From assembly GCA_041609995.1 (NCBI GenBank), contig JBFIPU010000137.1, positions 1 through 5,229 on the forward strand: a stretch of DNA of 5,229 nt, read 5' to 3'. The translations under genes and the position numbers were made by a program. The notes beneath the pieces are model-generated. The model did not search any database. It saw only the letters and a list, made by a program, of their open reading frames with translations, and was not told the DNA's origin. The DNA comes from JABDOU01 sp041609995 (lineage in GTDB: Bacteria > Actinomycetota > Acidimicrobiia > Spongiisociales > SHLN01). Shown piece after piece: positions 1 to 4,712 of the stretch (the first letter of the stretch is position 1; the number at the start of each line of letters is the position of its first letter).

Positions 1-206
1 ACGGTGATCGCATCGATCGGATGGTTGGCGTCGTATAGCCGCAGTACAGCCTCGAAAATCGCCTGGTGGGCCGGCTGATAGAAGTCCCCGGGGTGGAGTC
101 GCTCCATGACCGTGTTGGCCGCGTCGACAGACAACATCACCGCGCCGAGAACAGACTCCTCCGCCTCCAGGTTCGACGGCGGCACCCGTCGCCGCGCCAG
201 GTCCAT
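1..206 (-). CDS. dnaB: Replicative DNA helicase DnaB, N-terminal part (runs off left edge)
   Basis: DnaB is the hexameric 5'-3' helicase that unwinds DNA at the replication fork; its N-terminal domain contacts DnaG primase. Only about 68 codons are visible. They contain the usual N-terminal signature: RRRVPPSNLEAEESVLGAV, then DFYQPAHQAIFEAVLRLYD, then PIDAIT. The helicase core and any intein lie outside the window. The start is uncertain. I chose ATG at 206-204 because a GGTGG ribosome-binding-like run lies 8 nt upstream and the conserved RVPP motif follows at once. GTG at 218-216 and ATG at 245-243 are in frame and would add 4 or 13 residues. The gene follows rplI in the same direction, as in many bacteria, but about 510 bp separate them, so it probably has its own promoter. 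Family call is secure, start is not. Confidence 0.93.
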   Translation of the reverse strand, partial: MDLARRRVPPSNLEAEESVLGAVMLSVDAANTVMERLHPGDFYQPAHQAIFEAVLRLYDANHPIDAIT

Positions 207-718
207 GTCTCTATCCACCGGCGCCGCTTTCGTCCTTTCGAACATGTCCGACCCTATGGCTGCACGCGGGCTCGAGGGTCCACGTCCCGACCGGTGAAGC
301 CGGGCACCGTTCTACGAGGAGAATGCGCCGTGCACGTGACCGCCGTTCCGGTCGGCGACGACAAGTAGTGCGAGCGGCGGAACGCGTCGAACAGGGTCGG
401 GTCGACGGCCCTCGAGAATCTCCCCCCAGCCATGTGTTGCTGTGCATTGTGGTCCCGCTGCGTGCTGGTGTTGCAACCGTACCCACCCGTTGCGACACGA
501 ACCCTCGACGTCGTCTGCCGTCGGTTCACCGCCGGCTCTGCTCTCGGATCCGGCGGGCAGATACCGACCCAAGAATGATCTCTCAGATCACTGCCAGATC
601 TCGCGCCCGTTCTACGCCCTACCGGAAAAGAGACGATACCCGGCCCGTCCGGCCCACCAACAATTGCCGCGAAAAGAAAGTTGCCGGCGTCGCCGCGACA
701 CCGATCTTCGTGTACTGG
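207..718. other. Long rplI-dnaB intergenic region without a convincing gene
   Basis: About 510 bp between the rplI stop and the dnaB start. Overlapping open frames exist on both strands, but none shows a recognisable motif, and such frames are expected in GC-rich DNA. I see no tRNA, rRNA or CRISPR signature. Visible structure includes a 15-bp perfect inverted repeat at 576-590, a GGCC/CCGG-rich stretch at about 638-655, and the palindrome GTTGCAAC at 470-477. A GACCCT/AGGGTC inverted repeat (250-255 and 275-280) lies just upstream of the earliest dnaB start. A weak promoter-like pair on the minus strand, TTGGTG (660-655) and TATCGT (638-633) with a 16-bp spacer, could serve dnaB, but the match is poor. 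No hairpin with a T-run follows rplI. Confidence 0.6.
576..590. promoter_or_regulatory. Operator-like perfect inverted repeat TGATCT-CTC-AGATCA
   Basis: Two perfect 6-bp arms (576-581 and 585-590) flank a 3-bp centre, and a further AGATC follows at 596-600. The size and symmetry suit a dimeric regulator's half-sites. The site is intergenic, about 130 bp past the rplI stop and 370 bp before dnaB. No regulator is identified, and chance is a real alternative. Confidence 0.3.
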
Positions 719-1165
719 CTAAGCCGGGATGACGTCCAGCGACAGCGGGAACGAGACCTCCGGGTGCAACGTGATCTTCACCTCGTGAAGGCCGATGGAG
801 CGGATGGGCTCTTCGATCTGGATCTTCTTGCGGTCGACCTCGACTCCGATGAAGCGCTTGATGGCCTCACTGACGTCACCGTTGCTGATCGAGCCGAACA
901 GCTTGCCTTCGTCTCCGGCGCGGGCAGCGATGACGACCCTGGTCCCCACCAGCATGCTCTTCAAGCGGTCCAGCTCCTCGCGAGCTTTCCGTTCGGCTTC
1001 TTCTCGCGCGACCCTCAGCGCGTCTGCCTGTTTCAGGGCACCCCGCGACGCCTTGACCGCCAGCGATTTGGGTAGGAGGTAGTTCCGGGCGTAACCGTCG
1101 GCCACGTCCACCACATCGCCCTTCTGTCCCAGGTCGGCAACGGTGTCCATGAGGATGATCTTCAT
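719..1165 (-). CDS. rplI: 50S ribosomal protein bL9
   Basis: bL9 binds 23S rRNA near the base of the L1 stalk and helps maintain reading frame. The 148-residue length is normal. The N-terminal RNA-binding domain has the family signature, with LGQKGDVVDVADGYARNYL at about residues 12-30 followed by LPKSLAV. A charged connecting helix follows at about 41-75 (ADALRVAREEAERKAREEL region), then the C-terminal domain with GKLFGSISNGDVSEAI and HPEVSFPLSLDV. The ATG overlaps the rpsR stop in an ATGA arrangement (1165-1162), so translation is probably coupled. A GGGGGAGG ribosome-binding site lies about 9 nt upstream, inside the end of rpsR. The usual Gly after LLP-K/R is Ser here, a small departure. 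No terminator hairpin with a T-run was seen downstream. Confidence 0.98.
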   Translation of the reverse strand: MKIILMDTVADLGQKGDVVDVADGYARNYLLPKSLAVKASRGALKQADALRVAREEAERKAREELDRLKSMLVGTRVVIAARAGDEGKLFGSISNGDVSEAIKRFIGVEVDRKKIQIEEPIRSIGLHEVKITLHPEVSFPLSLDVIPA

Positions 1166-1455
1166 CGGCTGCGGCCTCCCCCTCGACCAGCCGGTCTCCC
1201 GCCCGGAGCGATGTATGGGATGAGGGCCATCTCACGAGCATTCTTGACCGCTCGCGCCACCTCGCGCTGGCAGGCACCGCACAGCCCACTCACCCGCCGG
1301 CTCCGGATCTTGCCGCGGTCGGACACATACTTGCGCAGGGTGGCAGTGTCTTTGTAATCGATGCCGGTGGTGCAAATCGGGCATGGTCCCTTCTTTTTGG
1401 GGGGACCGAAATCCTTCCGGCGCTTCTTGCTCGCTTGCGGTCGTTTCTTGGCCAT
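1162..1455 (-). CDS. rpsR: 30S ribosomal protein bS18, zinc-binding (C+) form
   Basis: bS18 pairs with bS6 on the 30S platform and contacts 16S rRNA. The protein has 97 residues. A basic N-terminus is followed by CPIC (Cys25, Cys28) and then CGAC (Cys59, Cys62). This is the four-cysteine zinc ribbon of the C+ type; many actinobacteria also carry a cysteine-free paralogue used under zinc limitation. The core DTATLRKYVSDRGKIRSRRVSGLCG matches the family. The C-terminus after YIAPGGRPA is a short Gly/Arg-rich tail (AGRGGGRSR). The ATG at 1455 is preceded by GAGGAG about 5 nt upstream. The gene starts 18 nt after the ssb stop and overlaps rplI by 4 nt, so ssb, rpsR and rplI are almost certainly co-transcribed. 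Confidence 0.98.
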   Translation of the reverse strand: MAKKRPQASKKRRKDFGPPKKKGPCPICTTGIDYKDTATLRKYVSDRGKIRSRRVSGLCGACQREVARAVKNAREMALIPYIAPGGRPAGRGGGRSR

Positions 1456-1473
1456 CTCTCTCCTCGGCTCGGT

Positions 1474-1923
1474 TTAGAACGGTGCCTCGTCGGGACCCCA
1501 CTCTTCCCGGGCAACAGGCGCAGCCGCCACGGGCTTCGTCCCGGAGTCGGTGAAGTCGCCGGCTCCCTGGCGGGGGGTCTTGGTGACTGCCGCCGTCGCC
1601 CACCGCAACGAAGGGCCGACCTCATCGATACGGATCTCGACCACCGACCGCTTCTCGCCCTCCTGGGTCTCCCAGCTTCGTTGTTCGAGGCTGCCGGTCA
1701 TGATGATGCGCATCCCTTTTTGGAGACTCTCGGCGGCGTTCTCGGCGGCCTCGCGCCACAGCGTCCCTCCAAAGAACGACGTCTCCTCCTGCCATTCTCC
1801 ATTCTGTTGCCACCGACGATTGACGGCTATCCGGATCTTGGCGAGAGCGACGCCGGACGGCGTGAACCGGAGTTCCGGATCGTCGACGAGGTTGCCGATC
1901 AGGGTGACGGTGTTCTGACTCAT
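1474..1923 (-). CDS. ssb: Single-stranded DNA-binding protein SSB
   Basis: SSB coats single-stranded DNA during replication, repair and recombination, and recruits partners through its C-terminal tip. The 149-residue protein opens with the OB-fold strand NTVTLIGNLVDDPELRFTPSG. Typical OB-fold blocks follow: AVNRRWQ, SFFGGTLWREAAENAAESLQKG, and MTGSLEQRSWETQEGEKRS. The OB fold ends at about residue 105. The disordered linker is short (about 30 residues), and the acidic tip is PDEAPF, a variant of the usual DDDIPF type, with the terminal Pro-Phe kept. The start is supported by AAGGAG (1938-1933) 9 nt before the ATG. The gene lies between rpsF and rpsR, the classic order. The 145-nt leader after rpsF holds a tandem repeat and a short upstream reading frame. 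Confidence 0.98.
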   Translation of the reverse strand: MSQNTVTLIGNLVDDPELRFTPSGVALAKIRIAVNRRWQQNGEWQEETSFFGGTLWREAAENAAESLQKGMRIIMTGSLEQRSWETQEGEKRSVVEIRIDEVGPSLRWATAAVTKTPRQGAGDFTDSGTKPVAAAPVAREEWGPDEAPF

Positions 1924-1970
1924 GATTGTTTACTCCTTCTGATCGATGGGGCGATCATGTGTTGATCCAT
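1920..1970 (-). CDS. Possible 16-codon leader peptide overlapping ssb start
   Basis: A short frame reads MDQHMIAPSIRRSKQS and ends with TGA at 1922-1920. The TGA overlaps the ssb ATG as ATGA, the arrangement used for translational coupling. It contains the ssb ribosome-binding site, and its first ATG lies within the 12-bp tandem repeat (a second ATG is at 1958). Its own ribosome-binding site is weak, with only GGA about 7 nt upstream. No similarity is recognised, and a frame this short could arise by chance. Confidence 0.2.
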   Translation of the reverse strand: MDQHMIAPSIRRSKQS

Positions 1971-1980
1971 GTGTTGATCC
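1953..1980. repeat. 12-bp tandem repeat with phased GATC in the ssb leader
   Basis: CATGTGTTGATC occurs twice head to tail without mismatch (1956-1967 and 1968-1979), and a partial GATC lies just before it. Together with a GATC at 1941, the four GATC tetramers start at 1941, 1953, 1964 and 1976, about 12 bp apart. An inverted repeat, GATCG-n6-CGATC, lies at 1941-1956. The repeat sits 33-56 bp upstream of the ssb start. Confidence 0.8.
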
Positions 1981-2032
1981 AGGTGGTGTGCTTCCCTGGC
2001 GTATAGCCCGGTCCTCGCCTGGGTGCCGAGAA

Positions 2033-2062
2033 CCCCAACCTGGGGATTCGCGCCTCGAATCC
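2033..2062. other. Stem-loops just downstream of rpsF
   Basis: A perfect 7-bp inverted repeat, GGATTCG-CGCCT-CGAATCC (2044-2062), lies 6 bp past the rpsF stop. A partly overlapping CCCCA-ACC-TGGGG stem lies at 2033-2045, so the two stems compete for two bases. No T-run follows on the minus strand, so this is not a standard intrinsic terminator. It may be a processing, stability or attenuation element between rpsF and ssb. Confidence 0.45.
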
Positions 2063-2068
2063 AGTATG

Positions 2069-2377
2069 TCACGACGTTGTGACACGCTTTCTGTTGTCCA
2101 TGCGAATCACCTTGTGCCGAACAACAGCATCGCTGATCGTGAGAGCGCGTTCAAGCTGGTCGGCCGCACCCCCTTCCGCGTTGAACGCGAGGACGGAGTA
2201 ATAACCCTCGGTCAAGTGGTCGATCTCGTAGGCAAACCGCCGTTTGCCCCAGAATTCGGTGTTGGTGATCTCGGCGCCGTTGGCCTGCAGAGCTTGTTCT
2301 GCCTGGCCTACCGCGTTGCGTACATCCGCTTCGGCCAGCTCGGGCCGATGGATGATCATCAGCTCATAGCTGCGCAT
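2069..2377 (-). CDS. rpsF: 30S ribosomal protein bS6
   Basis: bS6 binds 16S rRNA in the central domain together with bS18. The 102-residue length is normal. Family blocks appear in order: RSYELMIIHRPEL at the N-terminus, then NTEFWGKRRFAYEIDHLTEGYY, then the helix DQLERALTISDAVVRHKVIR. The ATG at 2377 is preceded by a perfect AGGAGG (2391-2386) with an 8-nt gap, which fixes the start. It is the first gene of the ribosomal/replication cluster. A 225-bp non-coding leader with hairpins and palindromic repeats lies between it and the upstream DUF192 gene, suggesting that the cluster's main promoter is there. The gene is followed by 145 bp before ssb, longer than the spacing of the later genes. 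Confidence 0.98.
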   Translation of the reverse strand: MRSYELMIIHRPELAEADVRNAVGQAEQALQANGAEITNTEFWGKRRFAYEIDHLTEGYYSVLAFNAEGGAADQLERALTISDAVVRHKVIRMDNRKRVTTS

Positions 2378-2511
2378 CTCGTGAACCTCCTGTGGACACC
2401 CACCGCGCCACCCGGTTCAACGCTTGTGCAGACGAGCCGAATGGGGGTGAAGAGGCCCCCGGTCTGTCCGGGAGCAGGATATGCGGCGCCAGTGTAACCG
2501 GGCATGAGCAC
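2378..2511 (-). promoter_or_regulatory. rpsF leader with ribosome-binding site and competing hairpins
   Basis: The strong AGGAGG is at 2391-2386. Upstream are two stems that cannot form together. One is GGGGG/CCCCC (2443-2447 with 2456-2460, 8-nt loop). The other is CCCGG/CCGGG (2458-2462 with 2468-2472, 5-nt loop). Closer to the start, ACCG/CGGT and GTGG/CCAC pairings are possible. In many bacteria rpsF mRNA leaders carry a structured S6:S18 binding site for autoregulation; whether this is one is inference. No good -35/-10 pair was found; TACACT (2495-2490) is the best -10 candidate and is weak. Confidence 0.35.
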
Positions 2512-2564
2512 TTGGTGCCACGGTTATTGGCGCCATGGTTCTTGGCGCCATGTTCTTGGCGCCA
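2512..2564. repeat. Four phased copies of palindrome TTGGCGCCA
   Basis: Copies start at 2512 (one mismatch, TTGGTGCCA), 2527, 2542 and 2556, so the period is 15, 15 and 14 bp. The linker, about 5-6 bp, is partly conserved (TGGTTC, TGTTC, CGGTTA). The 8-bp core TGGCGCCA is itself palindromic, so each copy could bind a dimer, and neighbouring copies could pair as 8-bp stems in RNA. A further GGCGCC lies at 2485-2490. The array is 39 bp past the DUF192 stop and about 135 bp upstream of rpsF. No T-run follows, so a simple terminator is not supported. Confidence 0.85.
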
Positions 2565-2602
2565 GGCCGGCCACCCCCGTCATGTGGGACTCCCGCCTCA
2601 TG

Positions 2603-3136
2603 TCAGAACGGGCCGATCGAGAGGACCGCCCCGCCGTCCAGGCCGGCGAAGGCGCCCGACGGGACCTCCACCGCATACAGCGCTGCCCCATCCGACCCAT
2701 AAGAAGGACACGGGTCGGCCATACAAGGAACCATTGTCTCCACCGAGATGAGGTCGCCGCTCTCGCCGAAAAAGGCGATATCGAGCGGAATCAGTGTGTC
2801 CTTCATCCAGAAGCTGACCTGTTGTTCCTGTTCGAATACGAACAACATCCCATCGAGATCTCCCAGATCCTCCACTCCCATCAGACCCCGGCTGCGGAGG
2901 CCCGGGTCGTCGGCCCGCGCCACCACGAACTCTTCATCGTCGATCGCAATGATCCCGATCGGGAACTCCGGTGCGACGTCTCCGCGGTCCACCTGGAATG
3001 GATCAACGACTGTCGGTGATGTCCCGGTGGTCGATGGGCCGGCGTCCGTGTTCGTGCTCGAGGTGGTCGATGCGGTTGTGGTGCTTGTCGTCGAGGTGGT
3101 CGTGGTGACGATGGGCGTGATCGCCGGCTCCTGCAC
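2603..3136 (-). CDS. DUF192 family protein, probable lipoprotein (true start likely further upstream)
   Basis: The C-terminal domain is a clear DUF192 member: RSRGLMGVEDL, DGMLFVFEQ, VSFWMKDTLIPLDIAFF (about residues 81-123), then VPCMADPCPSY (136-146) and ALYAVEV. The biochemical role of the family is not established. Before it lies a Thr/Ser-rich low-complexity stretch (residues 7-43), typical of a flexible cell-wall-spanning tether. The coordinates use the first canonical start, GTG at 3136, but the frame stays open upstream to a TGA at 3193-3191. That extra part reads RRVVLAALLLAACRGE, a textbook lipoprotein signal with lipobox LAAC. The secreted lipoprotein form is therefore probably real, yet the frame offers only ATC codons at 3190 and 3187 where a start should be. 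It overlaps the end of panB by about 22 bp in that form, so the two are probably co-transcribed. Confidence 0.88.
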   Translation of the reverse strand: MQEPAITPIVTTTTSTTSTTTASTTSSTNTDAGPSTTGTSPTVVDPFQVDRGDVAPEFPIGIIAIDDEEFVVARADDPGLRSRGLMGVEDLGDLDGMLFVFEQEQQVSFWMKDTLIPLDIAFFGESGDLISVETMVPCMADPCPSYGSDGAALYAVEVPSGAFAGLDGGAVLSIGPF

Positions 3137-3190
3137 CTCCCCCCGGCAGGCGGCCAGGAGGAGCGCAGCTAGAACAACCCGCCGGATGAT
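3137..3190 (-). other. Lipoprotein signal peptide coding segment lacking a canonical start
   Basis: In frame with the DUF192 gene, codons from 3190 give IIRRVVLAALLLAACRGE: two Arg, a hydrophobic run of 10, then the lipobox Cys at codon 15. A TGA stops the frame immediately upstream (3193-3191). An AGGTGGTGA run, close to the anti-16S consensus, ends right there. No ATG, GTG or TTG occurs in this segment. The end of panB overlaps it (panB stop at 3171-3169). Confidence 0.7.
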
Positions 3191-4113
3191 TCACCACCTA
3201 CCGTTCCGTCTTCGCCGAAGTTGAGCCGACGCAGCTCGTCATCCGAGAACAGTGCCGCCTCTGCCTCCTCGGGCATCAGGTACGCCTCGTCATCGGAGGG
3301 GAACATTCCGGCCTCGACATCGGCAAAGAAACGCGACACGGCCTCGATCGATGCGTCGAGCAGATTGGCGTACTTGCGCACGAACTTGGCTACCCGCTGG
3401 TCGTGCAGCCCCAACAGATCGTGGTACACCAGGACCTGGCCGTCGGTATAAGGGCCGGCGCCGATACCGATCGTGGGGACGCTCACCTCTTTGGTGATGA
3501 GCTGGCCGAGCAGCGTCGGAACCCCCTCGAGAACCATGGCGTAGACCCCGGCCGCCTCGAGCGCTTTGGCGTCGTCGATCAGATCCCGGGCCTGTTCGAC
3601 ACCCTTGCCCTGCACCTTGTAGCCGCCCATGGCGTGCAGCGACTGCGGGGTCAGGCCGATGTGGCCCATGACCGGAATCTCGGCGTCGATGATGGCCCTG
3701 ACGGTTGCCACCCGATTCCTGCCCCCTTCCAGTTTCACCGATTCGGCTCGCCCCTCTTGAATGAAGCGACCGGCGTTGCGGACCGCATCTTCGATCGAGA
3801 GGTGGTAACTCAGCCAGGGCATGTCGCCCACCACGTGGGCCTTGGGTTCGGTGCGGGTCACGGCTTTGGTGTGGTGGACCATTTCGTCGACGGTGACGGT
3901 CAGGGTGTCATCGAGGCCGAGTACGACATTGGCGAGCGAGTCGCCGACCAGAATGATGTCGGCTCCGGCCCGGTCGGCCACGATGGCAGACGGGGCGTCG
4001 TAAGCGGTCACCATCTTGAGTTTCTGGCCGCCTTTTCGTGCCATCACGTCAGGCGCGGTCACGTGCTTGCGATCGGGTTGTTCGGCTGCGTAGCCGCTCG
4101 TCGGAGTGTTCAT
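3169..4113 (-). CDS. panB: 3-methyl-2-oxobutanoate hydroxymethyltransferase PanB
   Basis: PanB transfers a one-carbon unit from 5,10-methylene-tetrahydrofolate to alpha-ketoisovalerate to make ketopantoate, the first committed step to pantothenate and CoA. The protein has 314 residues. Motifs in order: TAYDAPSA (36-43), LVGDSLANV (metal-binding Asp58), GDMPW (Asp97), VKLEGG (127-131), GHIGLTPQS (150-158), LEGVP (probable catalytic Glu196), TIGIGAG and DGQVLVYHDLLGL. It exceeds the common 260-280 residues through an acidic tail after FPSDDEAY that ends in ESSGGLF. The start at ATG 4113 is supported by AAAGG upstream and by the position of the first conserved block; the frame stays open further but is antisense to the next gene. 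It is divergent from the PPOX gene and overlaps the DUF192 signal-peptide frame. No panC or panD is visible. Confidence 0.97.
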   Translation of the reverse strand: MNTPTSGYAAEQPDRKHVTAPDVMARKGGQKLKMVTAYDAPSAIVADRAGADIILVGDSLANVVLGLDDTLTVTVDEMVHHTKAVTRTEPKAHVVGDMPWLSYHLSIEDAVRNAGRFIQEGRAESVKLEGGRNRVATVRAIIDAEIPVMGHIGLTPQSLHAMGGYKVQGKGVEQARDLIDDAKALEAAGVYAMVLEGVPTLLGQLITKEVSVPTIGIGAGPYTDGQVLVYHDLLGLHDQRVAKFVRKYANLLDASIEAVSRFFADVEAGMFPSDDEAYLMPEEAEAALFSDDELRRLNFGEDGTVGGESSGGLF

Positions 4114-4228
4114 GCCTGCCTTTCGGTCTCCCCACAGCTGTTGAGGGACATTGGTGCTGCGTGACATGTCGCGTATCGGCGCATCGGCCGCTGATCCCAA
4201 GGGTAGACGCTCTTCTAGGCTTGCACCG
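4114..4228. promoter_or_regulatory. Divergent promoter region between panB and the PPOX gene
   Basis: This 115-bp gap must drive both genes outward unless panB has a more distant start site. For the plus strand there is a good -10 (see the next entry). For panB, TACCCT (4205-4200, minus) fits the loose actinobacterial TAnnnT pattern, but no convincing -35 was found. A TAGA-n6-TCTA inverted repeat (4204-4217) touches both -10 candidates and could be an operator; this is speculative. Confidence 0.4.
4216..4221 (+). promoter_or_regulatory. -10 element TAGGCT of a probable leaderless promoter
   Basis: TAGGCT matches the actinobacterial TAnnnT -10 pattern. Exactly 7 nt follow it before GTG at 4229, where transcription would be expected to begin. 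That makes GTG the 5' end of a leaderless mRNA. This agrees with the lack of any ribosome-binding site before GTG. No clear -35 was found, which is common for such promoters. Confidence 0.5.
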
Positions 4229-4702
4229 GTGAGTCGCAAAGACATCTCGATGACCGCCGACGAGGTCGGGCACTTTCTGGCGGCGGCACACACGATGCAG
4301 GTCGCAACTCTCGGGCCGGACGGGTGGCCCCACGTGACGCCGATGTGGTTCGTGCTCAACGGCGACGGACTTGTCGAGTTTCGGTCTTTCACCAAATCAC
4401 AGAAGATCCGGAACCTGACACGCAACCCCCGCGTCACGCTGCTGGCGGAATCGGGGACCGAATACGGCGAGTTGCGAGGGGTGATGATCAAGGGCCTGGC
4501 GGCTCTGTCCGCCGACCGAGCAACTGTGTTGGACACGTACGGCCGCGTGGCCTCCAAGTACGGATTGCTGGGCGAAGCCGAGCCCACCGCCGAGGTGATC
4601 GAGGCCGCCCTCGGAAGATTTGCGGACAAGAACACGTCGGTGTTGGTGACACCCACGTCGGTCGCCAGCTGGGACCATACCAAACTGGGTGGCGCCTACT
4701 AG
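4229..4702 (+). CDS. PPOX-class split beta-barrel flavin/F420-binding protein
   Basis: The protein resembles the pyridoxamine 5'-phosphate oxidase-like superfamily, small dimeric oxidoreductases that bind FMN or F420. Visible blocks are MQVATLGPDGWPHVTPMWFV (residues 23-42), the strand VEFRSFTKSQKIRNLTRNPRVTLL (49-72), GVMIKGLAAL, and the C-terminal strand with TSVASWDHTKLGG. In this superfamily the SFTKSQKIRN-type stretch lies near the cofactor phosphate. The cofactor and substrate cannot be assigned from the sequence; many actinobacterial members use F420. I chose GTG 4229 (157 residues) because of the leaderless promoter pattern and normal family length. ATG 4250 is possible, and the frame is open back to 4151, but those codons precede the family's first strand and lie in the panB promoter region. 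It converges with the GGDEF gene, with 10 bp between stops. Confidence 0.85.
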   Translation: MSRKDISMTADEVGHFLAAAHTMQVATLGPDGWPHVTPMWFVLNGDGLVEFRSFTKSQKIRNLTRNPRVTLLAESGTEYGELRGVMIKGLAALSADRATVLDTYGRVASKYGLLGEAEPTAEVIEAALGRFADKNTSVLVTPTSVASWDHTKLGGAY

Positions 4703-4712
4703 GAGAGGCGAG

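Noticed and set aside
254..529. 91-codon minus-strand frame in the rplI-dnaB gap, with competing frames at 211-498 and 312-572
   Set aside because: Three overlapping minus frames are open over the same stretch, none has a ribosome-binding site or recognisable motif, and composition does not favour one.
633..660. dnaB promoter TTGGTG-16-TATCGT on the minus strand
   Set aside because: Only partial matches to both hexamers and over 400 bp from the dnaB start; kept only as a remark in the gap description.
323..1075. 250-codon plus-strand open frame across the rplI-dnaB gap
   Set aside because: Its second half is antisense to rplI, a certain gene, and the protein is Arg/Asp-rich with no recognisable domain. 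GC-rich DNA readily gives such frames.
1435..1965. 176-codon plus-strand frame over ssb
   Set aside because: Antisense shadow of ssb; no domain recognised.
2036..2068. tRNA T-arm (GGATTCG and CGAATCC resemble one)
   Set aside because: The stem is 7 bp with a 5-nt loop rather than 5 bp with a 7-nt loop, and no acceptor or anticodon arms can be drawn around it.
1946..2497. 183-codon plus-strand frame over rpsF
   Set aside because: Antisense shadow of rpsF, which has a perfect ribosome-binding site and family motifs.
2512..2564. CRISPR array or plasmid iterons
   Set aside because: The units are 14-15 bp with 5-6 bp linkers, far too short for CRISPR spacers. No replication initiator gene is nearby and the setting is a conserved chromosomal operon.
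3403..4164. 253-codon plus-strand frame over panB
   Set aside because: Antisense shadow of panB; His/Asp/Val-rich with no recognisable motif.
4114..4683. Upstream continuation of the panB frame to 4683 (504 codons in total)
   Set aside because: The extra 190 codons are antisense to the PPOX gene and lack motifs; PanB homology starts after ATG 4113, which has its own ribosome-binding site.
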